This document shows, piece after piece, positions 23,944 through 31,390 of a stretch of DNA of 64,000 nucleotides; the stretch's first letter is position 1, and every line of letters starts with the position of its first letter. Position numbers and translations under genes: made by a program. The notes beneath the pieces were generated by a model. The model worked only from the letters and a program-made list of their open reading frames with translations. It was not told the origin of the DNA and ran no database searches. This DNA is from SCN-70-22 sp046327755 (GTDB taxonomy: Bacteria > Gemmatimonadota > Gemmatimonadetes > Gemmatimonadales > Gemmatimonadaceae), in contig JAXLXW010000002.1 in assembly GCA_046327755.1 (NCBI GenBank), positions 682,001-746,000 of the forward strand, read 5' to 3'.

Positions 23944-24798
23944 ATGGACGAGCTCGACCGCCTGTACCGCCGGTTGGTGCAGAACATCCGCGCCGGCTTT
24001 CCCGAGTTGCTCACCCGAGGCTTCGAAGTCTCGCAGCTCTATCAGCAGATCGTCCCGTACCGCACCAACCGGCGCGAGCTCGGCTTCGACTCCAACGAGG
24101 AGTACGAGCTAGCGGTGATGCAGCTGCTGGCCGGGCTGCGCGGCTACCTCTCGGGAGAAGCGGAACTGCAGAAGGCGATGCGCGCCGAGCTGGCGTCGCC
24201 GGTTCCCGACCTCACCGCCTTCCGCGTCTTCGCGACGTCGACCGTCTCGCTCACCGCTGACGCGCTCAAGTCGCTCGAGAAGCGGATGGCGGCTGGCAGC
24301 GACGTGCCGGCGCATGCGTCGTCGCTGTCGCCGACGGAGCAGGCGGCGCTGGCGGGCCGCGCGACGGAGTCGGTGGAGGCGACGGGGGAATCGCCAACGA
24401 TCGCGCCCGCCGCAGCGCCCGCGACTGCGCCCGCGACTGCGCCCGCGACGGCGTCCGCGACTGCGTCCGCCGCGACGTACACCGCCTCGTCACTCGGCGC
24501 CCCGCAGGGTTCACCGCGCGGCACACCGCTCGGCGCCTCGCCGACGGCCTCTTCCACCTCCCCGCTCGTCGCACCGACCGACGCCCCCATGGCTTCCCCA
24601 CGCTCGACCCCGATCACCGTGAGCGCCGGCGACAGCTGCCGCTACTGCAGCGGCACCCTCCCCGAGGGGCGCAAGCTGACGTTCTGCCCCAACTGCGGGC
24701 ACAACCTCACGGTGCAGCACTGCCCGGCGTGCAGCACGGAGCTGGAAGTGGGGTGGAAGTTCTGCATCACGTGCGGGAGAGAAGTGGCGAAAGGCTGA
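23944..24798 (+). CDS. Protein with C-terminal double zinc ribbon
   Basis: The 284-residue protein has a helical N-terminal domain (about 1-115, starting MDELDRLYRRLVQNIRAGFP), an Ala/Pro/Thr/Ser linker with APATAPATAPATA repeats (about 145-230), and four Cys pairs at the C-terminus: CRYC, CPNCG, CPAC and CITCG, giving two zinc ribbons. The N-terminal domain is not one I can name. No enzymatic motif is present; zinc ribbons of this type serve as adaptor or binding modules. It starts three bases after the small membrane protein, with which it may work. Confidence 0.7.
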   Translation: MDELDRLYRRLVQNIRAGFPELLTRGFEVSQLYQQIVPYRTNRRELGFDSNEEYELAVMQLLAGLRGYLSGEAELQKAMRAELASPVPDLTAFRVFATSTVSLTADALKSLEKRMAAGSDVPAHASSLSPTEQAALAGRATESVEATGESPTIAPAAAPATAPATAPATASATASAATYTASSLGAPQGSPRGTPLGASPTASSTSPLVAPTDAPMASPRSTPITVSAGDSCRYCSGTLPEGRKLTFCPNCGHNLTVQHCPACSTELEVGWKFCITCGREVAKG

Positions 24799-24801
24799 AA
24801 A

Positions 24802-24863
24802 GCGGACGGGAGAAGGGGGACGGGGGACGGGAGACGGGAGTGGGCGAACGCTTGCGTTCGCCC
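24802..24863. repeat. GACGGGA repeat followed by a GGGCGAACGC hairpin
   Basis: 24802-24841 is a run of GGACGGGAGA-like units. It is followed by GGGCGAACGC-TT-GCGTTCGCCC (24842-24863), a perfect 10-pair hairpin with no T-run. It lies directly behind the zinc-ribbon gene and may end its transcript. Confidence 0.5.
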
Positions 24864-24922
24864 GGGTACAAGCGTGGTGAACTGACACAATTCACCACCC
24901 ACGTCCCGTAGTTGTCTTCACC

Positions 24923-26080
24923 ATGAATCGCTCCGCCATCCTGCCACTTGTTGTGCTCACCCTCGTGGGGTGTGCCTCGTCGCAGACGGTGACGGTGAAG
25001 GCGACGCCGGCGCCGGGGGATAATGGGGGAGCGACGACGACCGCCTCCGGCGGCGTCGTGACGGCGGGGGCCAATACGCCGGTTTCTCGACCGACGTCCG
25101 GCGGGTGGCAGCTCGATACGCGCGAGCATGTCGACCTGTGGCTGCACGGTTTTGCGATGCTGCAGGATGACCAGTCGCTGGTGCCGTACTTCCGGCTGGG
25201 GTATCCCAGGGCGATCGCGGCGGTGCGGCCGGCGGGGGGGCTCTTCGACGAGAACCGCGCGGCGCTGCAGGCGCGCTTCTCCACCAACGCCAACCTCACC
25301 TCGGCGCAGTTCCTGGCGCTGTACTTCGCCTCGTGGGACGACCTTCGCAAAGGGGTCGATCGCTTCCTGCGCGATGGCGGCGACATCCGGCTCGCGCGGT
25401 CGCAGGAGGAACTGCGGATGTACGCGACGATCCGCACCTACTTCCCCACCGCCTCGGACCGCGACTGGTTGCAGCTGTTCGTGCGCGCGCTGGACGACGA
25501 GCGCTCGCGCTTCTATCGCGGCTACTGGCAGCAGGAGCAGTCGCGGCGCGCGGCGATGCGCGGGTCGATCGACGTGCTGTGGGCGGGGACGTATCGTAGC
25601 GCCTTCCAGCGCTTCATCCGCAACGCGATGCAGAAGGAAGGGCGCGTCTTCCTCTCGCTCCCGCTGGGGGGTGAGGGGCGCACGCTGTCGGTAGGGGGGA
25701 CGGACAACTTCATGACCGTCACGTATCCCGCCGAAGGCGAGGATCCCAAGTTCGCGCTGTACGTGATTGCGCATGAGGCGATCGGGACGACGGCGACGGC
25801 GGCGGTGCGCGACAACTCGTCGCCGACCGACGACCGCAACGGCGACGTGGCGAAGTGGACCGCGCTGGCGGCGGTGCGTGGCGGGGCGATGCTGCTGCAG
25901 CGCGTGGCTCCCGACCTGGTGGCGGGCTACCAGCGATATTACCTGCGGATCGCGCGGGCGAGCGCCACGGCGCAGTCGGCGGGCGATCCGTCGGCGGCGT
26001 TCAACGCGACCTTTCCGCTGCCGGCGAACATCGTGACGGCGCTCGACCGCCAGATCGACATCGTGTTAGGCGGGATCTGA
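24923..26080 (+). CDS. Lipoprotein of unknown function
   Basis: The 385-residue protein has a short signal peptide with lipobox LTLVGCASS (Cys17), a Gly/Thr-rich spacer, and a mostly helical body. YVIAHEAIGTT resembles half of a zinc-protease HExxH motif but lacks the second His, so a peptidase role is not supported. WASWDDLRKGVDRFLRDGGD-like acidic/aromatic helices suggest a globular domain of unknown type. It is followed 54 bases later by another unknown gene on the same strand. Confidence 0.6.
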   Translation: MNRSAILPLVVLTLVGCASSQTVTVKATPAPGDNGGATTTASGGVVTAGANTPVSRPTSGGWQLDTREHVDLWLHGFAMLQDDQSLVPYFRLGYPRAIAAVRPAGGLFDENRAALQARFSTNANLTSAQFLALYFASWDDLRKGVDRFLRDGGDIRLARSQEELRMYATIRTYFPTASDRDWLQLFVRALDDERSRFYRGYWQQEQSRRAAMRGSIDVLWAGTYRSAFQRFIRNAMQKEGRVFLSLPLGGEGRTLSVGGTDNFMTVTYPAEGEDPKFALYVIAHEAIGTTATAAVRDNSSPTDDRNGDVAKWTALAAVRGGAMLLQRVAPDLVAGYQRYYLRIARASATAQSAGDPSAAFNATFPLPANIVTALDRQIDIVLGGI

Positions 26081-26134
26081 CGAGCTGGCGCGTCGCGCAG
26101 AGGTTGGCGCAGCGCCTTTCCCCTCCCTAGAGCC

Positions 26135-27040
26135 ATGACCGACCCTCGGACCCCCAACGCTCCCGATCCGCGCACGCCGTCGTCGCAGCTGCAACCCAAG
26201 GCACCGGCCGGGCAGGTGGCCCCCCAACTCGACCGTGCGGCGCTCGAGCGCGTACTGGCGCGTGCGGCGGAGTTGCAGGCAGGGCAGTCGGAGCCGGCCG
26301 AGCAGATGAGCGAGGCGCAGTTGATCGAGGTGGGGAACGAGGTCGGGATCAGCGCCGAGCACGTGCGCCTGGCACTGGCCGAGGAGCGGACGCGTGTGGC
26401 GGTGCCGGAAGCGAAGGGGGTGATTGGCGGGTTGTTCGGCGCCGAGGTGGTGACGGCGTCGCGCGTGGTGAACGGGCAGGCGACCGACCTGCTGGGGCGC
26501 ATCGACGACTGGATGCAACGCGAGGAGTCGTTGCGGGCCAAGCGTCGCTTCAACGACCGCCTGACGTGGGAGGCGCGGCGCGACCTGGTGGGGCAGCTGG
26601 CGCAGGGGTTCAACCTCGGCGGGCGGGCGTACTCGCTCACGTCGTCCAACGAGGTGGGGGCCACGGTGGTGCAGGTGGACGCGCAGCGCTGCATCGTGCG
26701 GCTGGATGCGTCGTTCGCCGAGTCGCGGCGCAACTACGTGATCGGCGGGTCGATCGCGGCGGGGGGCGGCGTGCTGGGGCTGGGCGGGGTGATGGCGGTG
26801 GCGGCGATGATTCCCGAGGGGTCGCTGCTGTTCGGCGCGCTCCTTGGATTGGTACCGGCGCTGGGCGGCGGAGCGATCACGTATGCGGTGGCGGCGACGC
26901 ACCGGAAGAAGGTGGAGCGGGCCCAGCTGGCACTGGAGCAGGTGCTGGACCGGCTGGAGCGTGGGGAGATCCGGCGCCCGGTGAACCCGTTGTCGAGCTT
27001 CCTGGATGTCGTGACGCGCGCGGCGGAGGGGATTCGCTAG
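26135..27040 (+). CDS. Membrane-associated protein of unknown function
   Basis: The 301-residue protein has a Pro-rich start, a helical N-terminal part (LDRAALERVLARAAELQAG and LIEVGNEVGISAEHVRLALA, which looks like a small helix-turn-helix-type fold), a central mixed region, and two adjacent transmembrane helices around residues 205-255 (IGGSIAAGGGVLGLGGVMAV; LLFGALLGLVPALGGGAITY). It ends in a charged coil (RKKVERAQLALEQVLDRLER). The pattern occurs in bacterial proteins of unknown role. The ATG at 26135 has no strong ribosome site. Confidence 0.55.
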   Translation: MTDPRTPNAPDPRTPSSQLQPKAPAGQVAPQLDRAALERVLARAAELQAGQSEPAEQMSEAQLIEVGNEVGISAEHVRLALAEERTRVAVPEAKGVIGGLFGAEVVTASRVVNGQATDLLGRIDDWMQREESLRAKRRFNDRLTWEARRDLVGQLAQGFNLGGRAYSLTSSNEVGATVVQVDAQRCIVRLDASFAESRRNYVIGGSIAAGGGVLGLGGVMAVAAMIPEGSLLFGALLGLVPALGGGAITYAVAATHRKKVERAQLALEQVLDRLERGEIRRPVNPLSSFLDVVTRAAEGIR

Positions 27041-27067
27041 CGGCGCGGGAACGTCCCATAATTGGGC

Positions 27068-27955
27068 ATGACCACACACGGAACAGTCGGCGTCGTCGGG
27101 GGCGGGCTGATGGGGTCCGGGATCGCGCAGGTCGCCGCACAGGCGGGGCTGCCGACGATCCTGCGCGAACTCGACGACTCGCTATGCACGCGGGCCCGGT
27201 CCAGCATCCTGCGCTCGCTCACCAAGGCGGTGGAGAAGGGAAAGCTCCCGCCAGACGCGGTGGAGAAGGCGATGGCCAACCTCACGGTCACGACGGAGCT
27301 TGGCGCGCTGGCCGGGTGCGACATCGTGATCGAGGCAGTGGTCGAGCACCTCGAGACGAAGCGGACGCTGTGGAGTGCGCTGGACGCGATCGCGGCGCCG
27401 CACACCATCTTCGCATCGAATACCTCGTCGCTGTCGATCGTGGAACAGGCGACGGCGACCGAGCGCGGTGACCGCTTTGTCGGGTTGCACTTCTTCAATC
27501 CCGTCCCGGCGATGCGACTGGTGGAAGTGGTGCGCACCGTGACCACCAGCGACGACACGATGCGGAGCGCGTACGACTTCGTGCGGGCGATCGGGAAGGA
27601 GCCGATCGCGGCGAAGGACACGCCGGGGTTCGTGGTGAACCTCCTCCTCGTCCCCTACATGCTGGATGCCGTGCGCGCACTGGAGCGCGGGGTGGCGAGC
27701 GTTGCGGACATCGATGTCGGGATGCAGCTGGGGGCCGGGCATCCAATGGGGCCGCTGGCGCTGTGCGACTTCGTGGGGCTGGACACGCTCCACCGCGTGG
27801 CCGGGATCATGTACGACGCCTATCGCGAGACGCGCTACGCCCCTCCCCCGCTCCTCACGCGCCTGGTGGCGGCGGGGATGCTGGGGAAGAAGAACGGGCG
27901 TGGCTTCTACACGTACGGCGGCGAGCTGCCGGTCCCGAACAACTTCGCGGGGTGA
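27068..27955 (+). CDS. 3-hydroxyacyl-CoA (3-hydroxybutyryl-CoA) dehydrogenase
   Basis: The 295-residue protein starts MTTHGTVGVVGGGLMGSGIA, the NAD-binding Rossmann loop. It continues with IFASNTSSLSI, RFVGLHFFNPVPAMRLVEVV (catalytic His), FVVNLLLVPYMLDAVRALE and GHPMGPLALCDFVGLDTL, all diagnostic of short-form 3-hydroxyacyl-CoA dehydrogenases (Hbd/PaaH type). It oxidises 3-hydroxyacyl-CoA with NAD and could serve beta-oxidation or the late steps of the anthranilate pathway encoded at 34-41 kb. A CATAAT box (27057-27062) lies six bases before the ATG, so the transcript may be leaderless. A TTG six bases earlier is a less likely start. Confidence 0.92.
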   Translation: MTTHGTVGVVGGGLMGSGIAQVAAQAGLPTILRELDDSLCTRARSSILRSLTKAVEKGKLPPDAVEKAMANLTVTTELGALAGCDIVIEAVVEHLETKRTLWSALDAIAAPHTIFASNTSSLSIVEQATATERGDRFVGLHFFNPVPAMRLVEVVRTVTTSDDTMRSAYDFVRAIGKEPIAAKDTPGFVVNLLLVPYMLDAVRALERGVASVADIDVGMQLGAGHPMGPLALCDFVGLDTLHRVAGIMYDAYRETRYAPPPLLTRLVAAGMLGKKNGRGFYTYGGELPVPNNFAG

Positions 27956-27962
27956 GGAGACG

Positions 27963-29405
27963 ATGCGGCGTGCGGCGCGGGTGATCGTGACGGCGGCGGG
28001 GTGCGCGGCGGCGCTCCTGTCGCTCGACGCGGCGCGCGCGCTGCCGTCGTACGCCGAGCCCTCACTGGCGGCGCAGCGCGCGCCGGCGGGGAAGGTGGTG
28101 GGGGTCGTGTACGACTCCATCTCGCACGCGACGCTGAGCGGCGCGGTGGTACAGCTGGTCTCGCAGCGCTCCGCGTTGCGGCTGACGGCGACGACCGACT
28201 CGACGGGGCGCTACGCCTTTCCGGCCGTCGAGCACGGGAAGTTCCTGCTCGGCTTCTACCACGCCAAGCTCGACTCGCTCGGCGTCGAGGCGCCGACGTC
28301 GACGATCGACGTGCGCGACGACGAGGTGCATGCGATCGACCTGGCGGTCCCGTCGATTGCGACGGTGCTGCGGCGTGCGTGTGGTTCCGGCGCGACGCGC
28401 GATTCGTCGGGGGCGGTGATGGGGTTCGTGCGCAGCGCGGCGACGACGGGGCCGGTCGACGGGGCGTCGGTGCGGGCGCGCTGGAGCGAGATCGTGATCG
28501 GGAAGCGCGGCGCCGAGGTGAAGGTGCGCGAGGTGGTGGCGCACACGGCGGGCGACGGGTGGTTCACGCTGTGCGAGGTGCCGGCCGGGGGGCTGGTGCT
28601 GGTGAACGCCGCGGCGGGGCGCGACTCCGGCGCGACGCTGGAGGTGAGCGTCCCCAACGACGGTTTGCTGGTGCGCGACCTCCTGGTGTCGCCGCTCGAC
28701 CAGGGGTCGCTGTCGAGCGCGGTGCGCGGGACGGTGCGCACGCCGTACGGCGAGCCGCTGCCGGGGGCGCGCGTGCGTCTGTACGGGGAGACGCGCGAGG
28801 TGCGCAGCGACGCGCGCGGGGCATTCGTGCTGGCGGGCGTACCGGCGGGGACGCGCATGCTCGAGCTGCGTGCGCTGGGCTACGCGCCGCGGCGCGAGTT
28901 GATCGACCTGGTGGCGCAGCAGGAAGTGGTGGTGGACCTCCCTTTGGAGGAGTTCCCGACGACGATCGACACGATCCGCGTCTACGGCGCGCGCCCCGCG
29001 CTGGGCGACGTGATGGCGGGGTTCGAGCGGCGGCGATCGCTATCGCAGGGGGTCTTCTTCGACCCCGAGGGGTTGGAGCGGCGGCACCCGCTGGCGTTCA
29101 GCGACCTGCTGCGCGGGATAGCCGGTGTGGACGTGATGACGCTGGACGGCGCGCGCGCGATCGCGATGCGGGGCGCGGACGGCCAGGCGCGGTGCGAGCC
29201 CGAGCTGGTGGTGGACGGCTTGCGGCTGCCGAGGTACGAGAGCGACATCGACAACCTGATCCCGGTGAGCATCGTTCGGGCGGTGGAGGTGTATCCGAGG
29301 CGGATCCAGGCGCCGGCGGAGTTCCAGGCGCTGGACTGCGGGTCGATCGTGGTGTGGACGGGGGCGCGGGGGTGGCTGGCGAAGCGGGGGACGGGGCGGC
29401 GTTAG
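27963..29405 (+). CDS. Barrel-less plug protein with carboxypeptidase-regulatory-like domains (paralogue 1)
   Basis: From ATG 27963 the product is 480 residues with a signal peptide. Two Ig-like carboxypeptidase-regulatory domains (GKVVGVVYDSISHATLSGAV; VRGTVRTPYGEPLPGARVRL) flank a beta-rich middle. The C-terminal part, HPLAFSDLLRGIAGVDVMTL and IVRAVEVYPRRIQAPAEFQA, matches the plug of TonB-dependent receptors, but the chain ends right there with no beta-barrel. Two cysteines (ARCEPELVVDG and ALDCGSIVVWTG) are shared with the paralogue at 29742 and may form a disulphide. It starts seven bases after the dehydrogenase stop. Confidence 0.72.
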   Translation: MRRAARVIVTAAGCAAALLSLDAARALPSYAEPSLAAQRAPAGKVVGVVYDSISHATLSGAVVQLVSQRSALRLTATTDSTGRYAFPAVEHGKFLLGFYHAKLDSLGVEAPTSTIDVRDDEVHAIDLAVPSIATVLRRACGSGATRDSSGAVMGFVRSAATTGPVDGASVRARWSEIVIGKRGAEVKVREVVAHTAGDGWFTLCEVPAGGLVLVNAAAGRDSGATLEVSVPNDGLLVRDLLVSPLDQGSLSSAVRGTVRTPYGEPLPGARVRLYGETREVRSDARGAFVLAGVPAGTRMLELRALGYAPRRELIDLVAQQEVVVDLPLEEFPTTIDTIRVYGARPALGDVMAGFERRRSLSQGVFFDPEGLERRHPLAFSDLLRGIAGVDVMTLDGARAIAMRGADGQARCEPELVVDGLRLPRYESDIDNLIPVSIVRAVEVYPRRIQAPAEFQALDCGSIVVWTGARGWLAKRGTGRR

Positions 29406-29431
29406 GCTTGGCGGGTGGGGAGGCGTTAGGC
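29400..29431 (+). repeat. Two copies of the dispersed octamer CGTTAGGC
   Basis: Copies at 29400-29407 and 29424-29431 lie 24 bases apart across the end of the plug protein gene. They are representatives of at least 24 copies in the window; the full list is in the findings. Confidence 0.8.
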
Positions 29432-29452
29432 TGGGTGGGCGAGGCGACGGTC

Positions 29453-29670
29453 GTGTGCGGGTTTGGGGGAGCGAAGAGCGTTGACCGCAGAGAACGCAGA
29501 GTTACGCAGAGGGGGGAGGGCGTGGGGGAGAGGGGCGGCGAGAGAGGGCGCTGGGAGCGTGACGCGTTGTGAAAGACTCGTTGGCTGGGGCTCGGGGTCC
29601 TTTCGATCGCTCGCACACCGTTTCCTCTGCGTAACTCTGCGTTCTCTGCGGTGAGAAACAACCCGCACAC
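29453..29670. repeat. Inverted repeat of the CTGCGTTCTCTGCGGT family (in the 336-base gap)
   Basis: Outer arms GTGTGCGGGTT (29453-29463) and AACCCGCACAC (29660-29670) enclose 29-base perfect inverted arms at 29484-29512 and 29624-29652, each made of 9-base ACGCAGAGT-type units around CTGCGTTCTCTGCGGT. The right arm is colinear with the left arm of the 10.4 kb element over about 40 bases, including the CCCGCACAC block. Between the arms is about 110 bases with no ORF I would keep. The gap 29406-29741 contains no gene. Confidence 0.75.
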
Positions 29671-29741
29671 CACTCCCCGCCCACTCGCAGATTGTCACGC
29701 AGCACGTGCAAGGACCTTCACGGGAACGACGAGGTGGTCGC

Positions 29742-31274
29742 ATGAGGCGGATGACGCGGGGGTGGGGACGCGGGGTTGTGGGAGCGCTGGCGGGCATCCT
29801 GCTTATGCCGGCAGTGTCACGCGCGCAGGGCGACTCGGCCGCTGTGCGGGCGCGGGTGTCCGGTGTGGTCTTCGATTCGCTGTCATCGCGTCCTCTGGCG
29901 GGAGCGGTGGTGCAGCTGGTGACCGCCAGGGAATCGCGGCAGGCGCGTTCGACGGAGTCGGGGGCGAATGGGGCGTTCGTCTTCGACTCGGTGGAGGCGG
30001 GGACGTACCTGCTGGGGTTCTATCATCCGCTCCTCGACTCGTTAGGGGTGCAGGGGCCGCTGTCGCAGCTCGAGGTGCGGGCGTCGGGAGACCTCCGCGC
30101 CCCGCTGGCGGTGCCGTCGGCGCCCACGCTGCGTCGGGTCTTCTGCGGGGCGCGCGCCGTGGTCGACTCGGTGGGGCTCTACCTGGGGACGGTCCGCGGG
30201 GCCAGCGACGGCTTCGCTCGGACGCAGGCGAGCGTGCAGGTGCGATGGTCGGAGATCACGATCGGTGCGACGGGGATCGAGCGCTCGGTGCAGGCGTTGG
30301 AGCGCGAGCCGAACTCCGAAGGGGTGGCGGTGGTGTGCGGCGTCCCGATGGGGGCAATGGTGATGGTGCGCGCCGGGAGCGGGACGGATTCGTCCGGCTT
30401 CGCCGAGTTGGAGGTTCCGGCGTCGGGGCTCGTGCGGCGCGACCTCTTCGTGGGGGCCTCGCGCGGCGTGGCGCTGCGCGACTCGACGACCGACTCGACC
30501 TCGGGAACGACGGTGGCGGCAACCGTCGTCGTGCGACGCGGCGACGGGACGATGCGCGGCGTGGTGCGCAAGCCGGACGGCACGCCGGTGGACGGGGCGC
30601 GCCTCGCGCTGTGGGGGGCTGGCCTCGAGGCGACGACGACGTCGACCGGGACCTTCACCATGGACCAGCTCCCCGCCGGGACGTACACCATCGAGGCCCG
30701 CGCGTTAGGCTTTCTCCCGCAACGACGCGCCATCGACATCATGGCGTCCGGGGAGACGGTCGCCGACTTCCGCCTGGAGTCGTTCGGGACCTTCCTCGAC
30801 ACCGTGAAGGTCACCGCGCAGAGCGTCTGGAAGTCGCGCGAGATGCGCGAGTTCGACGCGCGCCGCAAGCGTGGCTTCGGCACCTTCTTCGACGAGGAGG
30901 CGATCGCCAAGCGCAACCCGATCTACGTCGGCGACCTGTTGCGCATGACGCCGGGGGTGCAGGTGGTCCCGAGCGGCGGTTTCGGGCAGCTGATCCTGAT
31001 GCGCGGGATGGGGTTCCAGGCCTACTGCAAGCCCTCCGTCTGGGTGGACGGGATGCGCGTGATGAACATCGACGGCGACCTCGACGCCTTCGTGAACGTG
31101 CAGGACATCCGGGCTATGGAGGTGTACCCGCGCGGCGGGAGCGTTCCGGTGGAGTTCCAGACGCTCGAAGGATGCGGTTCGCTCGTGATCTGGACAGGGG
31201 GGCGCCGGCCGCAATTCGAGCCGAAAAAGGCGCCGAAGCCTGAGAAGCGGAAGTCGGGGCGCGTGACGGGGTGA
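29742..31274 (+). CDS. Barrel-less plug protein with carboxypeptidase-regulatory-like domains (paralogue 2)
   Basis: The ATG at 29742, preceded by GAGGTGG, gives 510 residues; an upstream in-frame ATG at 29706 is less likely. The signal peptide ends AVSRAQG. Domains mirror the 27963 gene: ARVSGVVFDSLSSRPLAGAV, a second MRGVVRKPDGTPVDGARL unit, and a plug-like end (GDLLRMTPGVQVVPSGG; AMEVYPRGGSVPVEFQ). Conserved cysteines recur in QAYCKPSVWVDG and EGCGSLVIWTG. There is no beta-barrel; the tail is Lys/Pro-rich. The two genes are clearly related by duplication, separated by a repeat element. Role unknown; perhaps a periplasmic or cell-surface carbohydrate- or receptor-associated factor. Confidence 0.72.
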   Translation: MRRMTRGWGRGVVGALAGILLMPAVSRAQGDSAAVRARVSGVVFDSLSSRPLAGAVVQLVTARESRQARSTESGANGAFVFDSVEAGTYLLGFYHPLLDSLGVQGPLSQLEVRASGDLRAPLAVPSAPTLRRVFCGARAVVDSVGLYLGTVRGASDGFARTQASVQVRWSEITIGATGIERSVQALEREPNSEGVAVVCGVPMGAMVMVRAGSGTDSSGFAELEVPASGLVRRDLFVGASRGVALRDSTTDSTSGTTVAATVVVRRGDGTMRGVVRKPDGTPVDGARLALWGAGLEATTTSTGTFTMDQLPAGTYTIEARALGFLPQRRAIDIMASGETVADFRLESFGTFLDTVKVTAQSVWKSREMREFDARRKRGFGTFFDEEAIAKRNPIYVGDLLRMTPGVQVVPSGGFGQLILMRGMGFQAYCKPSVWVDGMRVMNIDGDLDAFVNVQDIRAMEVYPRGGSVPVEFQTLEGCGSLVIWTGGRRPQFEPKKAPKPEKRKSGRVTG

Positions 31275-31390
31275 GGGGGCGAACGCACCACCGCTGGTCC
31301 TACCACGAGGGGAGCGGCGCAGAGTAGCCGCCCCCCTTCCCCGCCGTAGATTCACCGTCGTTCACCCCTCGCCACCCCATCGCCTCGCTC

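Noticed and set aside
23691..24260. 189-codon plus-strand frame over the small membrane protein and zinc-ribbon genes
   Set aside because: It is His/Arg/Pro-rich and out of frame with two genes that have a membrane helix and zinc knuckles.
25735..25800. HEAIG in the lipoprotein at 24923 as a zinc-protease motif
   Set aside because: The second histidine of HExxH is missing and there is no third ligand pattern.
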